Assembly: GCA_045637775.1 (NCBI GenBank)
Contig: JAZUAC010000061.1
Location: 1 to 24,715, forward strand
Source of the DNA: UMGS172 sp045637775
GTDB lineage: Bacteria; Bacillota; Clostridia; Oscillospirales; Acutalibacteraceae
DNA: 24,715 bases
Reading direction: 5' to 3'
Made by a program: the position numbers and the translations under genes. A model generated the notes under the pieces. It saw nothing but the letters and a program-made list of their open reading frames with translations. It ran no database searches and had not been told where the DNA came from. Below are positions 15,562 through 23,361 of this stretch, piece by piece. The stretch's first letter is position 1, and the number at the start of each line of letters is the position of its first letter.

Positions 15562-15593
15562 AAAGGCTTGACAATCATGTTTGTCAAGCCTTT
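15562..15593. terminator. Bidirectional terminator between vWA/lipase and egsA-like genes
   Basis: A perfect 13-bp stem AAAGGCTTGACAA (15562-15574) / TTGTCAAGCCTTT (15581-15593), a 6-nt loop, and T-rich flanks on both strands. Confidence 0.88.
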
Positions 15594-15637
15594 GGTTTTG
15601 GCGAGTTGCACCGATTTAGGTGCTAAAATAATTTATG

Positions 15638-16813
15638 TTAAAATAACTGCAAAAGTGCATCGGTTGCCTTTTGGGCATATTCATCAAACTTACCTTTATC
15701 ACGCAGATAGAACAAAATTGTATATCGGTCGCGCATACCGAGTGCGCGTTTAATACCCGCAATAATAGTTTCTCTGTCTGTAACTGTCGGGGGTACATTC
15801 ATCTTGGTGCAAAAAGTTTCAACGGCATCGAAATAAGGAATATATTTTTCTATAAGCTCTTTGATATGCGCATCCTCCGTTTCTGAGAGAAGCATTTTGT
15901 ACATAATGGCGATCAATCTTGTTGCTTCACATACTTCAAGTCCATGGAGATGGGGTTGATTGCCTTTTTCAATATCAGACAATTCCCAAGCGTGAGCAAC
16001 AATATGCTCCGAACCCGAAGCGGGACGAGAGTTGCCCACAAACGCCATACCCAAACCTGTTACAAGAAGACCCTCCATAATGTTTTTTATGCATTGCGGA
16101 TTGCGATCAACAAGGTCATATCCGTTAAATAAGCATTTGTTTGTCGCTTCGATAACGTCGTTGCCAATTTTTTTACAAAAATATTCACCGGAGTAATCTC
16201 TTGCCAACTCCCAGTCAAGCATACCGGTGTATTTTCCAAACATATCACCAATTCCGGCAAGCATCATTTCATACGGTGCATCTTTCAGAATATCAATGTC
16301 CGCGATTATATATCTGGGTGTTGTTCCTTGAATGGTTGATTTCGTTCCGTCGTGAAGCATTGGAGATCCGGCTGATGCATAACCATCCATAGAAGGCGCT
16401 GTTGCGACGATTCCGTAATGAATGCCTAAACGATAACCGGTAATGCGACAAATGTCGTTAAGGCTACCTGAACCTACTGCCAAGATAAAATCAGGCATTT
16501 CATTAAATTCGAAAATATTTGGTTTCGCATCAAGATTTTGAAAATTAAGAATAATCTTCCCTATACTTTCGGCATTGGGAAGAACAGGTTGATCTGAAAA
16601 CACAAAAGTTCCATAATGCATATCGTTTGCCTTTAAAAGTTCTTCTACCTTTTTACCGGCAACTTTATATGTATTATTATCAGCCACTACATATATTCTT
16701 TTATAGCTTTTAAGCATTTGGGGGATTTTATTGATAGCGCCCGAAGAAATTTCATACGCTTCAATTGGAGCACAATGATTTTTCATGGAACAATCACAAG
16801 AAAAATTTATCAT
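15638..16813 (-). CDS. egsA: sn-glycerol-1-phosphate dehydrogenase (EgsA/AraM type)
   Basis: A 391-aa iron-alcohol-dehydrogenase-superfamily enzyme expected to reduce dihydroxyacetone phosphate to sn-glycerol 1-phosphate with NAD(P)H. Motifs: VGSGSLNDICR (113-123) for nucleotide binding; TAPSMDGYASAGSPM (138-152), typical of the G1PDH/AraM group; AGIGDMFGKYTGMLDW (186-201) with metal ligand Asp190; ASGSEHIVAHAWEL (265-278) with His270; PHLHGLEV (287-294) with a further metal His. The Bacillus homologue makes G1P for archaeal-type glyceryl lipids; in other Firmicutes AraM sits in arabinose operons, which is not the case here. It is monocistronic with its own promoter. Substrate assignment within the group is moderately sure. 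Confidence 0.85.
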   Translation of the reverse strand: MINFSCDCSMKNHCAPIEAYEISSGAINKIPQMLKSYKRIYVVADNNTYKVAGKKVEELLKANDMHYGTFVFSDQPVLPNAESIGKIILNFQNLDAKPNIFEFNEMPDFILAVGSGSLNDICRITGYRLGIHYGIVATAPSMDGYASAGSPMLHDGTKSTIQGTTPRYIIADIDILKDAPYEMMLAGIGDMFGKYTGMLDWELARDYSGEYFCKKIGNDVIEATNKCLFNGYDLVDRNPQCIKNIMEGLLVTGLGMAFVGNSRPASGSEHIVAHAWELSDIEKGNQPHLHGLEVCEATRLIAIMYKMLLSETEDAHIKELIEKYIPYFDAVETFCTKMNVPPTVTDRETIIAGIKRALGMRDRYTILFYLRDKGKFDEYAQKATDALLQLF

Positions 16814-16843
16814 ATAATAACCTCACATTTGAAATCTGAGATT

Positions 16844-16873
16844 ATTATATTACATAGTTAATTGTTTTTGCAA
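16844..16873 (-). promoter_or_regulatory. Sigma-A promoter of the egsA-like gene
   Basis: Minus strand TTGCAA (16873-16868), an 18-nt spacer and TATAAT (16849-16844), 31 nt before the ATG. The RBS GTGAGGT follows. Confidence 0.7.
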
Positions 16874-16963
16874 GTGAAATAATCAATTTGCTTCAGTTCC
16901 TCCTCAAAAGCCAATTTGGGCATAGAACATCAATAGAATTCCACCTTGAAAAATGGAAAGAAG

Positions 16964-16998
16964 AAACTCGGCACACCAAAAGGTGTTCCGAGTTTTTT
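16964..16998. terminator. Terminator-like hairpin of the GGCACACC family
   Basis: The stem AAACTCGGCACACC (16964-16977) / GGTGTTCCGAGTTT (16982-16995) has one C-T mismatch, an AAAA loop and a following T-run. The core matches the terminator at 1511-1547. The rest of 16874-17158 holds no gene; it contains repeat-like GC-rich sequence and the left copy of the 34-bp repeat. In reverse it could end the fic transcript. Confidence 0.75.
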
Positions 16999-17068
16999 GT
17001 TGCTGGGGCAGAAGTCCAACCGTTTCGCACAAAGGCAAAGCCTTTGCTCGCACTCTCGGCACGTGCCC

Positions 17069-17102
17069 AAAACCGTCCGATTTTCCGACCGGCAGACAAA
17101 AC
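17069..17102 (+). repeat. 34-bp direct repeat, left copy, beside fic module
   Basis: AAAACCGTCCGATTTTCCGA and the next 14 bases (CCGGCAGACAAAAC) are identical to 19061-19094. Weaker similarity continues to the right (a shared ATAAAAAC stretch). The two copies bracket the fic/HEPN-like gene pair. Confidence 0.85.
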
Positions 17103-17158
17103 CCGAAGGTCAATAAATGTTGCTAATCTGAGCGTATAAAAACAGGTTTACATTGATT

Positions 17159-17785
17159 TTAAAAAGTATGCATTAATTTACCAATCAATCGTAGATTGGT
17201 ATCTTGATATATTTTAGAAAAATCATTAAAATCAAATCTTGACAATCTTTTGTGATACTCATGGTCGGTTTTGCCGTTTTCCTCTGCATAAATCTCAACA
17301 TCTCGTTGCGTTTTTGCATACACTGAGTTTAAATCGGATAACAACTTTATGAAATTTCCGGCATACAAACAAATTTCCTTCCCATCAACTTCAAACACAA
17401 AATCAAATAGAATCCAAGTTCCGCTACCTTTACCGACAATCTTAACATCGTGCATCCTGTGTTGATATTTATTTCTGATTTGTCTGATGTTGTCCAAGAA
17501 CTCATAGTTATCTTTTAAAATACGTGAAAAATCATCTTCCAAGTAATCTAAAACATCTGTAAATTCGAACAACCCACATGTTTTATCTAATATTAAGATT
17601 GGTTTACCTTTTAGGTTTTTGTATGGGAATAATCGATAGATATCTTGGATGACGCTTAAAACCAGCCGATCGTCATTTGCATATACATCCAATAAGTTTA
17701 TTCCACACAATTTAATCAACTTAACATTAGCATCATATAGCGTTTCAAAATATCCACCTAATGCGTTAGCAATTTTAGCGTCCAT
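17159..17785 (-). CDS. Unrecognised protein with HEPN-like R-x4-H motif, Fic partner
   Basis: A 208-aa soluble protein that I cannot place in a named family. The first ~100 residues look helical. At 104-109 stands RNKYQH, preceded by FLDNIRQI: the form (R-N-x-x-x-H after an amphipathic helix) typical of HEPN-domain RNases and HEPN antitoxin/toxin proteins. Then follow beta-like strands (TWILFDFVFEV, KEICLYAGNFI) and a charged C-terminus rich in aromatic residues. It begins 12 nt after the fic stop codon, with RBS GAGGAAA in the gap, so the two are one operon. No signal peptide or membrane segment. It could be the target, toxin or antidote of the Fic enzyme. The HEPN assignment rests on one motif and is tentative. 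Confidence 0.6.
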   Translation of the reverse strand: MDAKIANALGGYFETLYDANVKLIKLCGINLLDVYANDDRLVLSVIQDIYRLFPYKNLKGKPILILDKTCGLFEFTDVLDYLEDDFSRILKDNYEFLDNIRQIRNKYQHRMHDVKIVGKGSGTWILFDFVFEVDGKEICLYAGNFIKLLSDLNSVYAKTQRDVEIYAEENGKTDHEYHKRLSRFDFNDFSKIYQDTNLRLIGKLMHTF

Positions 17786-17797
17786 AAATTTCCTCTA

Positions 17798-18901
17798 TTA
17801 AATAATTATCTTAGAAATTATATGCTTTTCATTTTTCTTGGTAAAATCACTCAAAGAATATGAACGCACTCTCTCTTTTACAATATTGGGGATAAGGAAA
17901 CCGTTGTTTGTGAGTTTAGCACAGCGATTGATAATTGTCTTGTTTGTAACGCCAAGCTTTTTGCTAACTTCGATTGGAGTGAACTCAAACATACGGTTTT
18001 TGATGAGGTACACTAACAAATCTTTTTCTTTTAAATTCAAATAAGATAAACTGCTGTCAAGTTCATCGTCAGTAGAGGCTTTTGATAATTCACAAACTTT
18101 CTTCGAATACAGTTCCATCATACGCAAAAAATAGTTAATCCAAATTTCAGGATGTGGCGGATTTTCTCTGCCCGAATAATATAATGCAGGCAATTCCATC
18201 TGAAGTGATGCGTAATATTCGTCAGGATCGTAAGCAAAATATTCTTCTAGAGAGCCAATACCGTTGAAACCATATCCGTTAAGATCAAGAATATACCCCG
18301 ACATTAGTCTTGCAGTACGTCCGTTTCCATCTTCAAAGGGATGGATAGTGACTAACTGATAATGCACAACTGCAGAGACAATAAGCGGATGATCATCGGT
18401 CGTGTTTACATATTCTATAAGTTCGTCCAGCAAAGCGGGTATATCAGTGTGTTCAGGCGGTATATATTCGGGCGTTCCGGTTTCTGAATCATATACTGCA
18501 AAAAGCACACCGGGAGGCATTTCGCCTCTAAGGCCTATTTTTTCTTTGGATGCACCTTTTTCTACCATTGCTTGAACTTCAAGCAAAAGCTTCTTAGAAA
18601 ACGGTTCTTTCGCTTTAAGTTTTTCCTCAAGCAAATTTAGAGCAAGAAAATAATTCCTAACCTCTTGCTCGGGCTTGAGAAAATGCTTATGTGCATCTCT
18701 TTCCATAGCTTCGTCAGCCTGTGCCTCGGTCAAAGGATTACCCTCTATCTTGTTAGAAGCATACGAGCTTTTTTTCTTGGAATTTTTTCGTAGTCTATTT
18801 TTAGTTACTTGCGGTAATTCTATTGTTTTGAGCGAAAAACGGTTTTCGTCAATGACGGATATTTTTTTTAAAATATCATTAGTTAAAGTAACCTTAATCA
18901 T
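17798..18901 (-). CDS. Fic family AMP-transferase with N-terminal inhibitory motif and C-terminal winged helix
   Basis: A 367-aa Fic protein expected to transfer AMP from ATP to a hydroxyl side chain of a target. The active-site motif HPFEDGNGR (187-195) is complete, with His187 catalytic, followed by TAR. SNKIEGN (49-55) matches the class II inhibitory helix (S/T-x-x-x-E-G/N), so activity is probably self-restrained by Glu53 until relieved. Residues 127-147 (EMPPGVLFAVYDSETGTPEY) form the flap region. Residues about 288-350 are a winged helix (TPIEVSKKLGVTNKTIINRCAKL), which may bind its own control region. It is the first gene of a two-gene operon with the HEPN-like gene. The locus looks more AT-rich than neighbouring metabolic genes and sits between 34-bp repeats, suggesting acquisition. 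Confidence 0.92.
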   Translation of the reverse strand: MIKVTLTNDILKKISVIDENRFSLKTIELPQVTKNRLRKNSKKKSSYASNKIEGNPLTEAQADEAMERDAHKHFLKPEQEVRNYFLALNLLEEKLKAKEPFSKKLLLEVQAMVEKGASKEKIGLRGEMPPGVLFAVYDSETGTPEYIPPEHTDIPALLDELIEYVNTTDDHPLIVSAVVHYQLVTIHPFEDGNGRTARLMSGYILDLNGYGFNGIGSLEEYFAYDPDEYYASLQMELPALYYSGRENPPHPEIWINYFLRMMELYSKKVCELSKASTDDELDSSLSYLNLKEKDLLVYLIKNRMFEFTPIEVSKKLGVTNKTIINRCAKLTNNGFLIPNIVKERVRSYSLSDFTKKNEKHIISKIII

Positions 18902-18912
18902 AAAATCACTCC

Positions 18913-18935
18913 TTCGATTCGTCGAATTTATTATA
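18913..18935 (-). promoter_or_regulatory. fic promoter with overlapping palindrome
   Basis: Minus-strand TATAAT (18935-18930) preceded by TGG, an extended -10; the -35 is poor. Just downstream is TTCGA-TTCG-TCGAA (18913-18926), an inverted repeat over the likely transcript start and before the RBS AAGGAG. It is a plausible operator for the Fic winged helix. Confidence 0.55.
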
Positions 18936-18956
18936 CCATAAAAGAATCAAAATTTC

Positions 18957-18992
18957 CACTATTATTTCATTATTTTTACACTATTATTCATT
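18957..18992 (-). repeat. Direct repeat upstream of the fic promoter
   Basis: CACTATTATTTCATT (18957-18971) and CACTATTATTCATT (18979-18992) start 22 bp apart, about two helical turns, upstream of the -10 region. This may be a regulator site; AT-richness makes chance similarity possible. Confidence 0.5.
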
Positions 18993-19060
18993 GATGAAGC
19001 AAGGATAATCCGAATCCGTCCTATCCTCCAAAGCCTTGACAGGAGTGGGTTTGTGAGTCA

Positions 19061-19094
19061 AAAACCGTCCGATTTTCCGACCGGCAGACAAAAC
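19061..19094 (+). repeat. 34-bp direct repeat, right copy
   Basis: Identical to 17069-17102 and in the same orientation, starting 1992 bp further on. The surrounding stretch 18993-19191 contains no gene; a small inverted repeat AGCGT (19119-19123) / ACGCT (19135-19139) lies beside it. Confidence 0.85.
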
Positions 19095-19191
19095 TCTTGT
19101 GCTGCAATGAAACAGTATAGCGTCAGATATAAAAACGCTGTGGTAAGAGGCACCGTTGTTGTCGATTGTTCTATATAAAAGTGTGTGGTCG

Positions 19192-19950
19192 CTACTCTTT
19201 AATTTTACCGATTCCGAACTGCCTTTTGTAGGCCTCGTAGAAAAACGACATATTATTAAATCCTACAAAGTACGCCGCCTCGGACACTGTATACTCCTTG
19301 CTTTGGATAAGCTTATTGGCAATGTTAAGCCTAACCGAGTTGCGATAGTCGATAGGCGACATTCCCGTGCATTGCTTGAATTGTTTACGGAAGTTAGACT
19401 CGCTCATCCCCGACATTTTAGCGTACTCCGATATTTTAACATTGTCGGAATAGTTTTGCTCTATGTGTTGTATTGCAGAAAAAAGGCGCTGAAACCTTTT
19501 GTCGGTACTGACATTCATTTCGCCCAATAACCAAAACAGCTTATACAGTCTTGAGACCAGATACATGCTGTTGATACCGTTTTGGTGGTCAATTGTGTCA
19601 AAAACCTCTTTTATTCTGTGGCTTGTAATGTTAAACGGCCTTTGAAAAAGCTGGTCAGTAGGGTCGGCAGTAAAATCAAAGGTCAGTACCTTCACGGTTG
19701 ACTCATCTTCTAAATATTCGGCCTTGTACTCCACAGCCTTTGGTATAAACAGAAGGGTGCCCGCAATGGCGGTTACCTGTTTTTGACCTGATATATCATA
19801 CCTCATACACCCCGACACAATATAGGCAAAGGTATAAACCCTTTTTCCGTTCCTAAAAAATGCCTTGTGGCCTTTAGGCCTTGTGACATTAACAAAACCT
19901 GCTTTTGAAACGAAACGACTAATATCGGACATAAACCATAATCCCGCCAT
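19192..19950 (-). CDS. AraC family regulator of the glucuronate locus
   Basis: A 252-aa transcription factor. The N-terminal cupin-like sensor contains RVYTFAYIVSGCMRYDISG and GTLLFIPKAVEYKAEY. The C-terminal 100 residues carry both AraC helix-turn-helices: KISEYAKMSGMSESNFRKQF with GMSPIDYRNSVRLNIANKL, and VSEAAYFVGFNNMSFFYEAY with KRQFGIG. It diverges from the GH115-uxaC-SDR-uxuA genes, so it is most likely their activator, responding to a uronate or aldouronic oligosaccharide (inference). The open frame extends upstream to 20034, but that ATG lies next to the -10 box. GAGGTG five nt before ATG 19950 fixes the start. Confidence 0.87.
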   Translation of the reverse strand: MAGLWFMSDISRFVSKAGFVNVTRPKGHKAFFRNGKRVYTFAYIVSGCMRYDISGQKQVTAIAGTLLFIPKAVEYKAEYLEDESTVKVLTFDFTADPTDQLFQRPFNITSHRIKEVFDTIDHQNGINSMYLVSRLYKLFWLLGEMNVSTDKRFQRLFSAIQHIEQNYSDNVKISEYAKMSGMSESNFRKQFKQCTGMSPIDYRNSVRLNIANKLIQSKEYTVSEAAYFVGFNNMSFFYEAYKRQFGIGKIKE

Positions 19951-20073
19951 GACAACACCTCGTTTTGAGCGAATACCATACAAATTTGCCGAATATGGCA
20001 TAGTATTTTGCTCGTATTTATTATACAATAACACAAAAAGGAAAAGATTTCAACCATAAAGGAGCGATTTAAA
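19951..20073. promoter_or_regulatory. Divergent control region, araC / GH115 operon
   Basis: A 123-bp region. Minus-strand TATAAT (20025-20020) would serve the regulator; its -35 is weak. The plus-strand promoter for the operon is not clear, as expected for an activator-dependent promoter. AAAGGAG (20058-20064) is the GH115 ribosome site. TGCC-GAATAT-GGCA (about 19987-20000) is a small imperfect palindrome and a candidate operator. Confidence 0.45.
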
Positions 20074-22062
20074 ATGTTCAAGGTTTTTGACTCTTTAAAC
20101 AGGTGTAACATCGTTTTAAAAAGCGATCTTGAATCGGTCAAGAAAGCAGCAGCCGATCTTGTGCGCAACCTCGAAAGGCTTTCGGGGCAAAACGGTGCTT
20201 TTATAACCTCTGACAACGGCGAAGACGGTATTGTTATTATGACCGTGGGTGGAGATTTGCCGAAAAACGTTGAGGCTCCGACCGAAGCCGAGGGCTACAC
20301 AATAACCATAAAAGAAAACGCTGTTTATATAATCGGCTTTGATGAATTGGGTACTGTTTATGGTATCTATGGCTTCGCTACCAATTTTTTGAATATATCA
20401 CCTGTTTATAGGTTAGCCGATATATTCCCCAAGCAAACCGAATCGTTGGAATTGGAAGAACAAATTTTTTCTTCACCCTCTCGTTCCGTCCGTTTTAGAG
20501 GTTGGTTTTTGAATGATGAAGACCTTTTGACCGATTTCAAAATCAGCGGCGGCACCCGAAATATCAACTATCCGTTTTATCAAAATGTAATGGATACCGA
20601 GGTTTTGGATATGGTTTTGGAAACGGCATTGCGTTTGGAAATCAATCTGATAATTCCCGGCTCTTTTATTGATATTGATAATCCTGCCGAGGGAAAATTG
20701 GTCGAGACCTCGTGCAAACGCGGTTTATACGTTTCGCAGCACCATATTGAACCGATGGGCGTTTCGTATTACACGGCGGATAACTATCTTAAAAAACGCA
20801 ATTTGCAGGATGAAGCGGTTTCGTTCATCGCCAACCGAGAAAGAATGGTTGAAATTTGGCGGTATTACGCCGAAAAATGGGCAAAGTACGGCGATAGGGT
20901 TGTTTGGCAACTTGGTTTGCGTGGCAAGGGTGACAACGCCGTTTGGAGGTCTGACCCCAATGTTCCCACCTCAAACGAACAACGCGGTGCTATCATCGCC
21001 GACGCCATAAAAACCCAGCACGACATAATAAAACAAACCCTGAACACCGATGCCTTTTACAGTACGGCAACGCTTTGGAACGAAGGCTCCGTGCTTTACG
21101 ACAAGGGGTATTTGACCTTGCCCGAAAACACAATCCCCGTGTTTGCCGATTTTGGCGTTGACCAGATGTTTGGCGAAGACCTTTATAACGTTGCGCTGAA
21201 AAGCAACCGTCCTTACGGTGTTTATTACCACGCCGCTTTTTGGCATTTGGGTCCCCATTTTACCGAGGGTTGCAACCCCAAAAAGATGGCTTATTGCTAC
21301 AACGTTGCCGCAAGCAAAAATCTGCTTTGCTATTCGATTTTAAACATTTCCAACGTTCGTCCGTTGCACGTTTCGGCCATGATGAATGCAAAAATTTTGG
21401 CAAAGCCTACCAACTTTAACGCAAAAGAAGAACTGTTGAACTTGGATATTGCACTTTTTGGAAAGTTTGGTGAAAAGGTTAACAACATAAGGCAAAAATA
21501 CTATGCCTGCTTTGCCGATTTTGGCGAAGCGCCGTTGCGAAAAATTGCCGATTTGTGGTGTTTTTATTACCACGATTACCAAAATCTTCCCTTTGTCCGC
21601 AACGCTGTGACCGACGGACAACTTATGTTGTTTGGAAGGTACATACTTGAAAACAAACCGGGCACTAACTTTTTCCCATCAAGGGATGAGAGCATCAAAA
21701 CCGTGCTGAAAAACAGTGCCGAAGCGTTTTCGTCGCTTTACAAAGAGGCTGAAGAGTTGGAACTGGAACTTTCACAAGAAATCACACTTTATTTCAGACA
21801 ATTTTTGAAATATCAAATTCTTCACATGCAGTTGATGGCCGAGTGGTGCGTTGCTTTGATGGAAACGACCGACGAAACCTTGACCGATAAAGAAAGAACG
21901 GCTTATTTCGACTTGGCAAGCAGTAAACTCAAAACGATATTGCAAGAGCGCAAAATACTTGAGGTGAACGGTTGGGAAAATTGGCATCGAGGCGATAAAA
22001 AAATAAACATCGAACAGCTTTTGGCCACAACCGAAGATTTGAGAAACGGAGCAAAGCCATGA
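20074..22062 (+). CDS. Glycoside hydrolase family 115 alpha-glucuronidase, intracellular
   Basis: A 662-aa enzyme of GH115, which removes glucuronic or 4-O-methylglucuronic acid from xylan and xylo-oligosaccharides. Family stretches: an N-terminal domain ending FDELGTVYGIYGFA (89-102); RSVRFRGWFLNDEDLL (137-152); SQHHIEPMGVSYY (221-233); WQLGLRGKGDNAVW (278-291); LWNEGSVLYDKG; and YYHAAFWHLGP. There is no signal peptide, and the protein is shorter than secreted GH115 enzymes of about 800-1000 aa, lacking their C-terminal domain. It should therefore act on imported oligosaccharides. First gene of the operon; its TGA overlaps the uxaC ATG (ATGA), so the uronate released is handed directly to the next enzyme's pathway. 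Confidence 0.88.
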   Translation: MFKVFDSLNRCNIVLKSDLESVKKAAADLVRNLERLSGQNGAFITSDNGEDGIVIMTVGGDLPKNVEAPTEAEGYTITIKENAVYIIGFDELGTVYGIYGFATNFLNISPVYRLADIFPKQTESLELEEQIFSSPSRSVRFRGWFLNDEDLLTDFKISGGTRNINYPFYQNVMDTEVLDMVLETALRLEINLIIPGSFIDIDNPAEGKLVETSCKRGLYVSQHHIEPMGVSYYTADNYLKKRNLQDEAVSFIANRERMVEIWRYYAEKWAKYGDRVVWQLGLRGKGDNAVWRSDPNVPTSNEQRGAIIADAIKTQHDIIKQTLNTDAFYSTATLWNEGSVLYDKGYLTLPENTIPVFADFGVDQMFGEDLYNVALKSNRPYGVYYHAAFWHLGPHFTEGCNPKKMAYCYNVAASKNLLCYSILNISNVRPLHVSAMMNAKILAKPTNFNAKEELLNLDIALFGKFGEKVNNIRQKYYACFADFGEAPLRKIADLWCFYYHDYQNLPFVRNAVTDGQLMLFGRYILENKPGTNFFPSRDESIKTVLKNSAEAFSSLYKEAEELELELSQEITLYFRQFLKYQILHMQLMAEWCVALMETTDETLTDKERTAYFDLASSKLKTILQERKILEVNGWENWHRGDKKINIEQLLATTEDLRNGAKP

Positions 22063-23339
22063 ACGAAAACTTTTTGTTAAAGAGCGACGGGGCTTTGAGG
22101 CTTTATTTTGAGTGTGCTAAGGATTTGCCCATAATTGATTTTCACAATCATATTGCCGTGGCCGATATTAAGACCGACAAAAAATATGAAAATATCGTTG
22201 ATTTGTGGCTCAACCCCGACCCTTACAAGCACCGATTGATGCGAATTTGCGGTGTAGATGAGCACTTTATCACAGGTGCCGCAGAGCCTTTCGAGAAATT
22301 CCAAAAATATTGCGAAATTTTTCCCTTTTTAGCAGGTAATCCCGTATATGATTGGTCACGTATGGAGCTGTCGTCGGTATTTGGAGTGACTGATGCCATA
22401 AACAGTCAAAACGCCAAAAGAATATATGATAAGGCTAACGAAATGCTGGCATCACCCGAATTTTCCAACAACGGAATATTGTCACACTTCAACATTGAGT
22501 ATCAATCTCCCGTAGCTACCCTGTTGGAAGACCTGTCAAGCTTCGACGGAAAGTCCGTGGCACCCTCGCTTCGTGCAGATGATTTGCTTGCACCAACCGA
22601 CGCCTTTAAGTCTGAACTCTCTGCCAAAAGTGGTGTGGCGATTGTTGACGATAATACATATTTAAAGGCAGTCGGTGTGATTTTAGACCGTTTCTCTGCC
22701 AAGGGTTGCCGTTTTGCAGACCATTCGCTTGATGCAGGCTTTTTCAAAGACGATGCCGACGGCAAAAAGACCGATATGCTGGTGTCTTTAGGAAATGAGT
22801 ATGCAAAACGCGGTTGGACCCTGCTCTTACACTTGAACGCAAAAAGAAGAACAAGTCCTCGACTGCTTTCAATAGCGGGTCCTGCAGGAGGCTTTGCAGC
22901 CACCGGTGAAAGTTTCAATATTTCGGCTGTTGCTGACATCTTAGGCAAAATGGAACAAAACGGAGCATTGCCCGATACGGTACTGTTCCCACTTAATATG
23001 AGTGACCAAGCACCGCTCAGTATTTTGCAGGGCTCTTATTCTGAAAACGGAGTGCCGTCCAAGGTTCAGCTTGGCCCTGCGTGGTGGTGGTGCGACCACA
23101 AGCTTGGAATCGAAAACACGTTGAACTGTATCGCTTCGTTTGGCGTTGTTTCGCAGTTTATCGGTATGACAACCGACTCAAGAAGTATTTTGTCGTTTGT
23201 CCGTCACGATTATTTCAGACGCTTGCTCTGCTCGTGGCTCGACGAACAAAACAACGTTGGCGAATGGGATATGCCACCCCAGTTTCAAAAAGATATCATC
23301 AAAAAAATCTGTTACGAAAACGCAAAATTAAAAATTTAA
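22059..23339 (+). CDS. uxaC: Glucuronate (uronate) isomerase
   Basis: A 426-aa enzyme for D-glucuronate to D-fructuronate (also galacturonate to tagaturonate). Amidohydrolase-like metal motif DFHNHI (27-32; the family usually has D-Y/F-H-x-H). Further signatures: DPYKHRLMRICGVDEHFITGAA, NPVYDWSRMELSSVFG (near 96-111), and MTTDSRSILSFVRHDYFRRLLC (about 370-391). It is slightly shorter than usual enzymes of about 465 aa, without a visible gap in the motifs. Start ATG overlaps the GH115 stop. It joins the alpha-glucuronidase to the mannonate enzymes downstream. Confidence 0.93.
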   Translation: MNENFLLKSDGALRLYFECAKDLPIIDFHNHIAVADIKTDKKYENIVDLWLNPDPYKHRLMRICGVDEHFITGAAEPFEKFQKYCEIFPFLAGNPVYDWSRMELSSVFGVTDAINSQNAKRIYDKANEMLASPEFSNNGILSHFNIEYQSPVATLLEDLSSFDGKSVAPSLRADDLLAPTDAFKSELSAKSGVAIVDDNTYLKAVGVILDRFSAKGCRFADHSLDAGFFKDDADGKKTDMLVSLGNEYAKRGWTLLLHLNAKRRTSPRLLSIAGPAGGFAATGESFNISAVADILGKMEQNGALPDTVLFPLNMSDQAPLSILQGSYSENGVPSKVQLGPAWWWCDHKLGIENTLNCIASFGVVSQFIGMTTDSRSILSFVRHDYFRRLLCSWLDEQNNVGEWDMPPQFQKDIIKKICYENAKLKI

Positions 23340-23361
23340 AAAATAAAAGGAGAGTTTTAAA

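Noticed and set aside
15467..15571. In-frame open stretch after the vWA/lipase stop codon, encoding a hydrophobic 34-residue tail
   Set aside because: The protein already ends with a TM anchor and basic tail; no recoding signal or good start/RBS is visible, and the frame ends in the terminator stem. Probably chance.
16888..17139. 83-codon open frame in the fic flank
   Set aside because: It crosses a terminator hairpin and the 34-bp repeat; no RBS or protein-like features.
17069..19094. Insertion sequence or transposon flanked by repeats
   Set aside because: Repeats are direct, no terminal inverted repeats and no transposase or recombinase lie between them.
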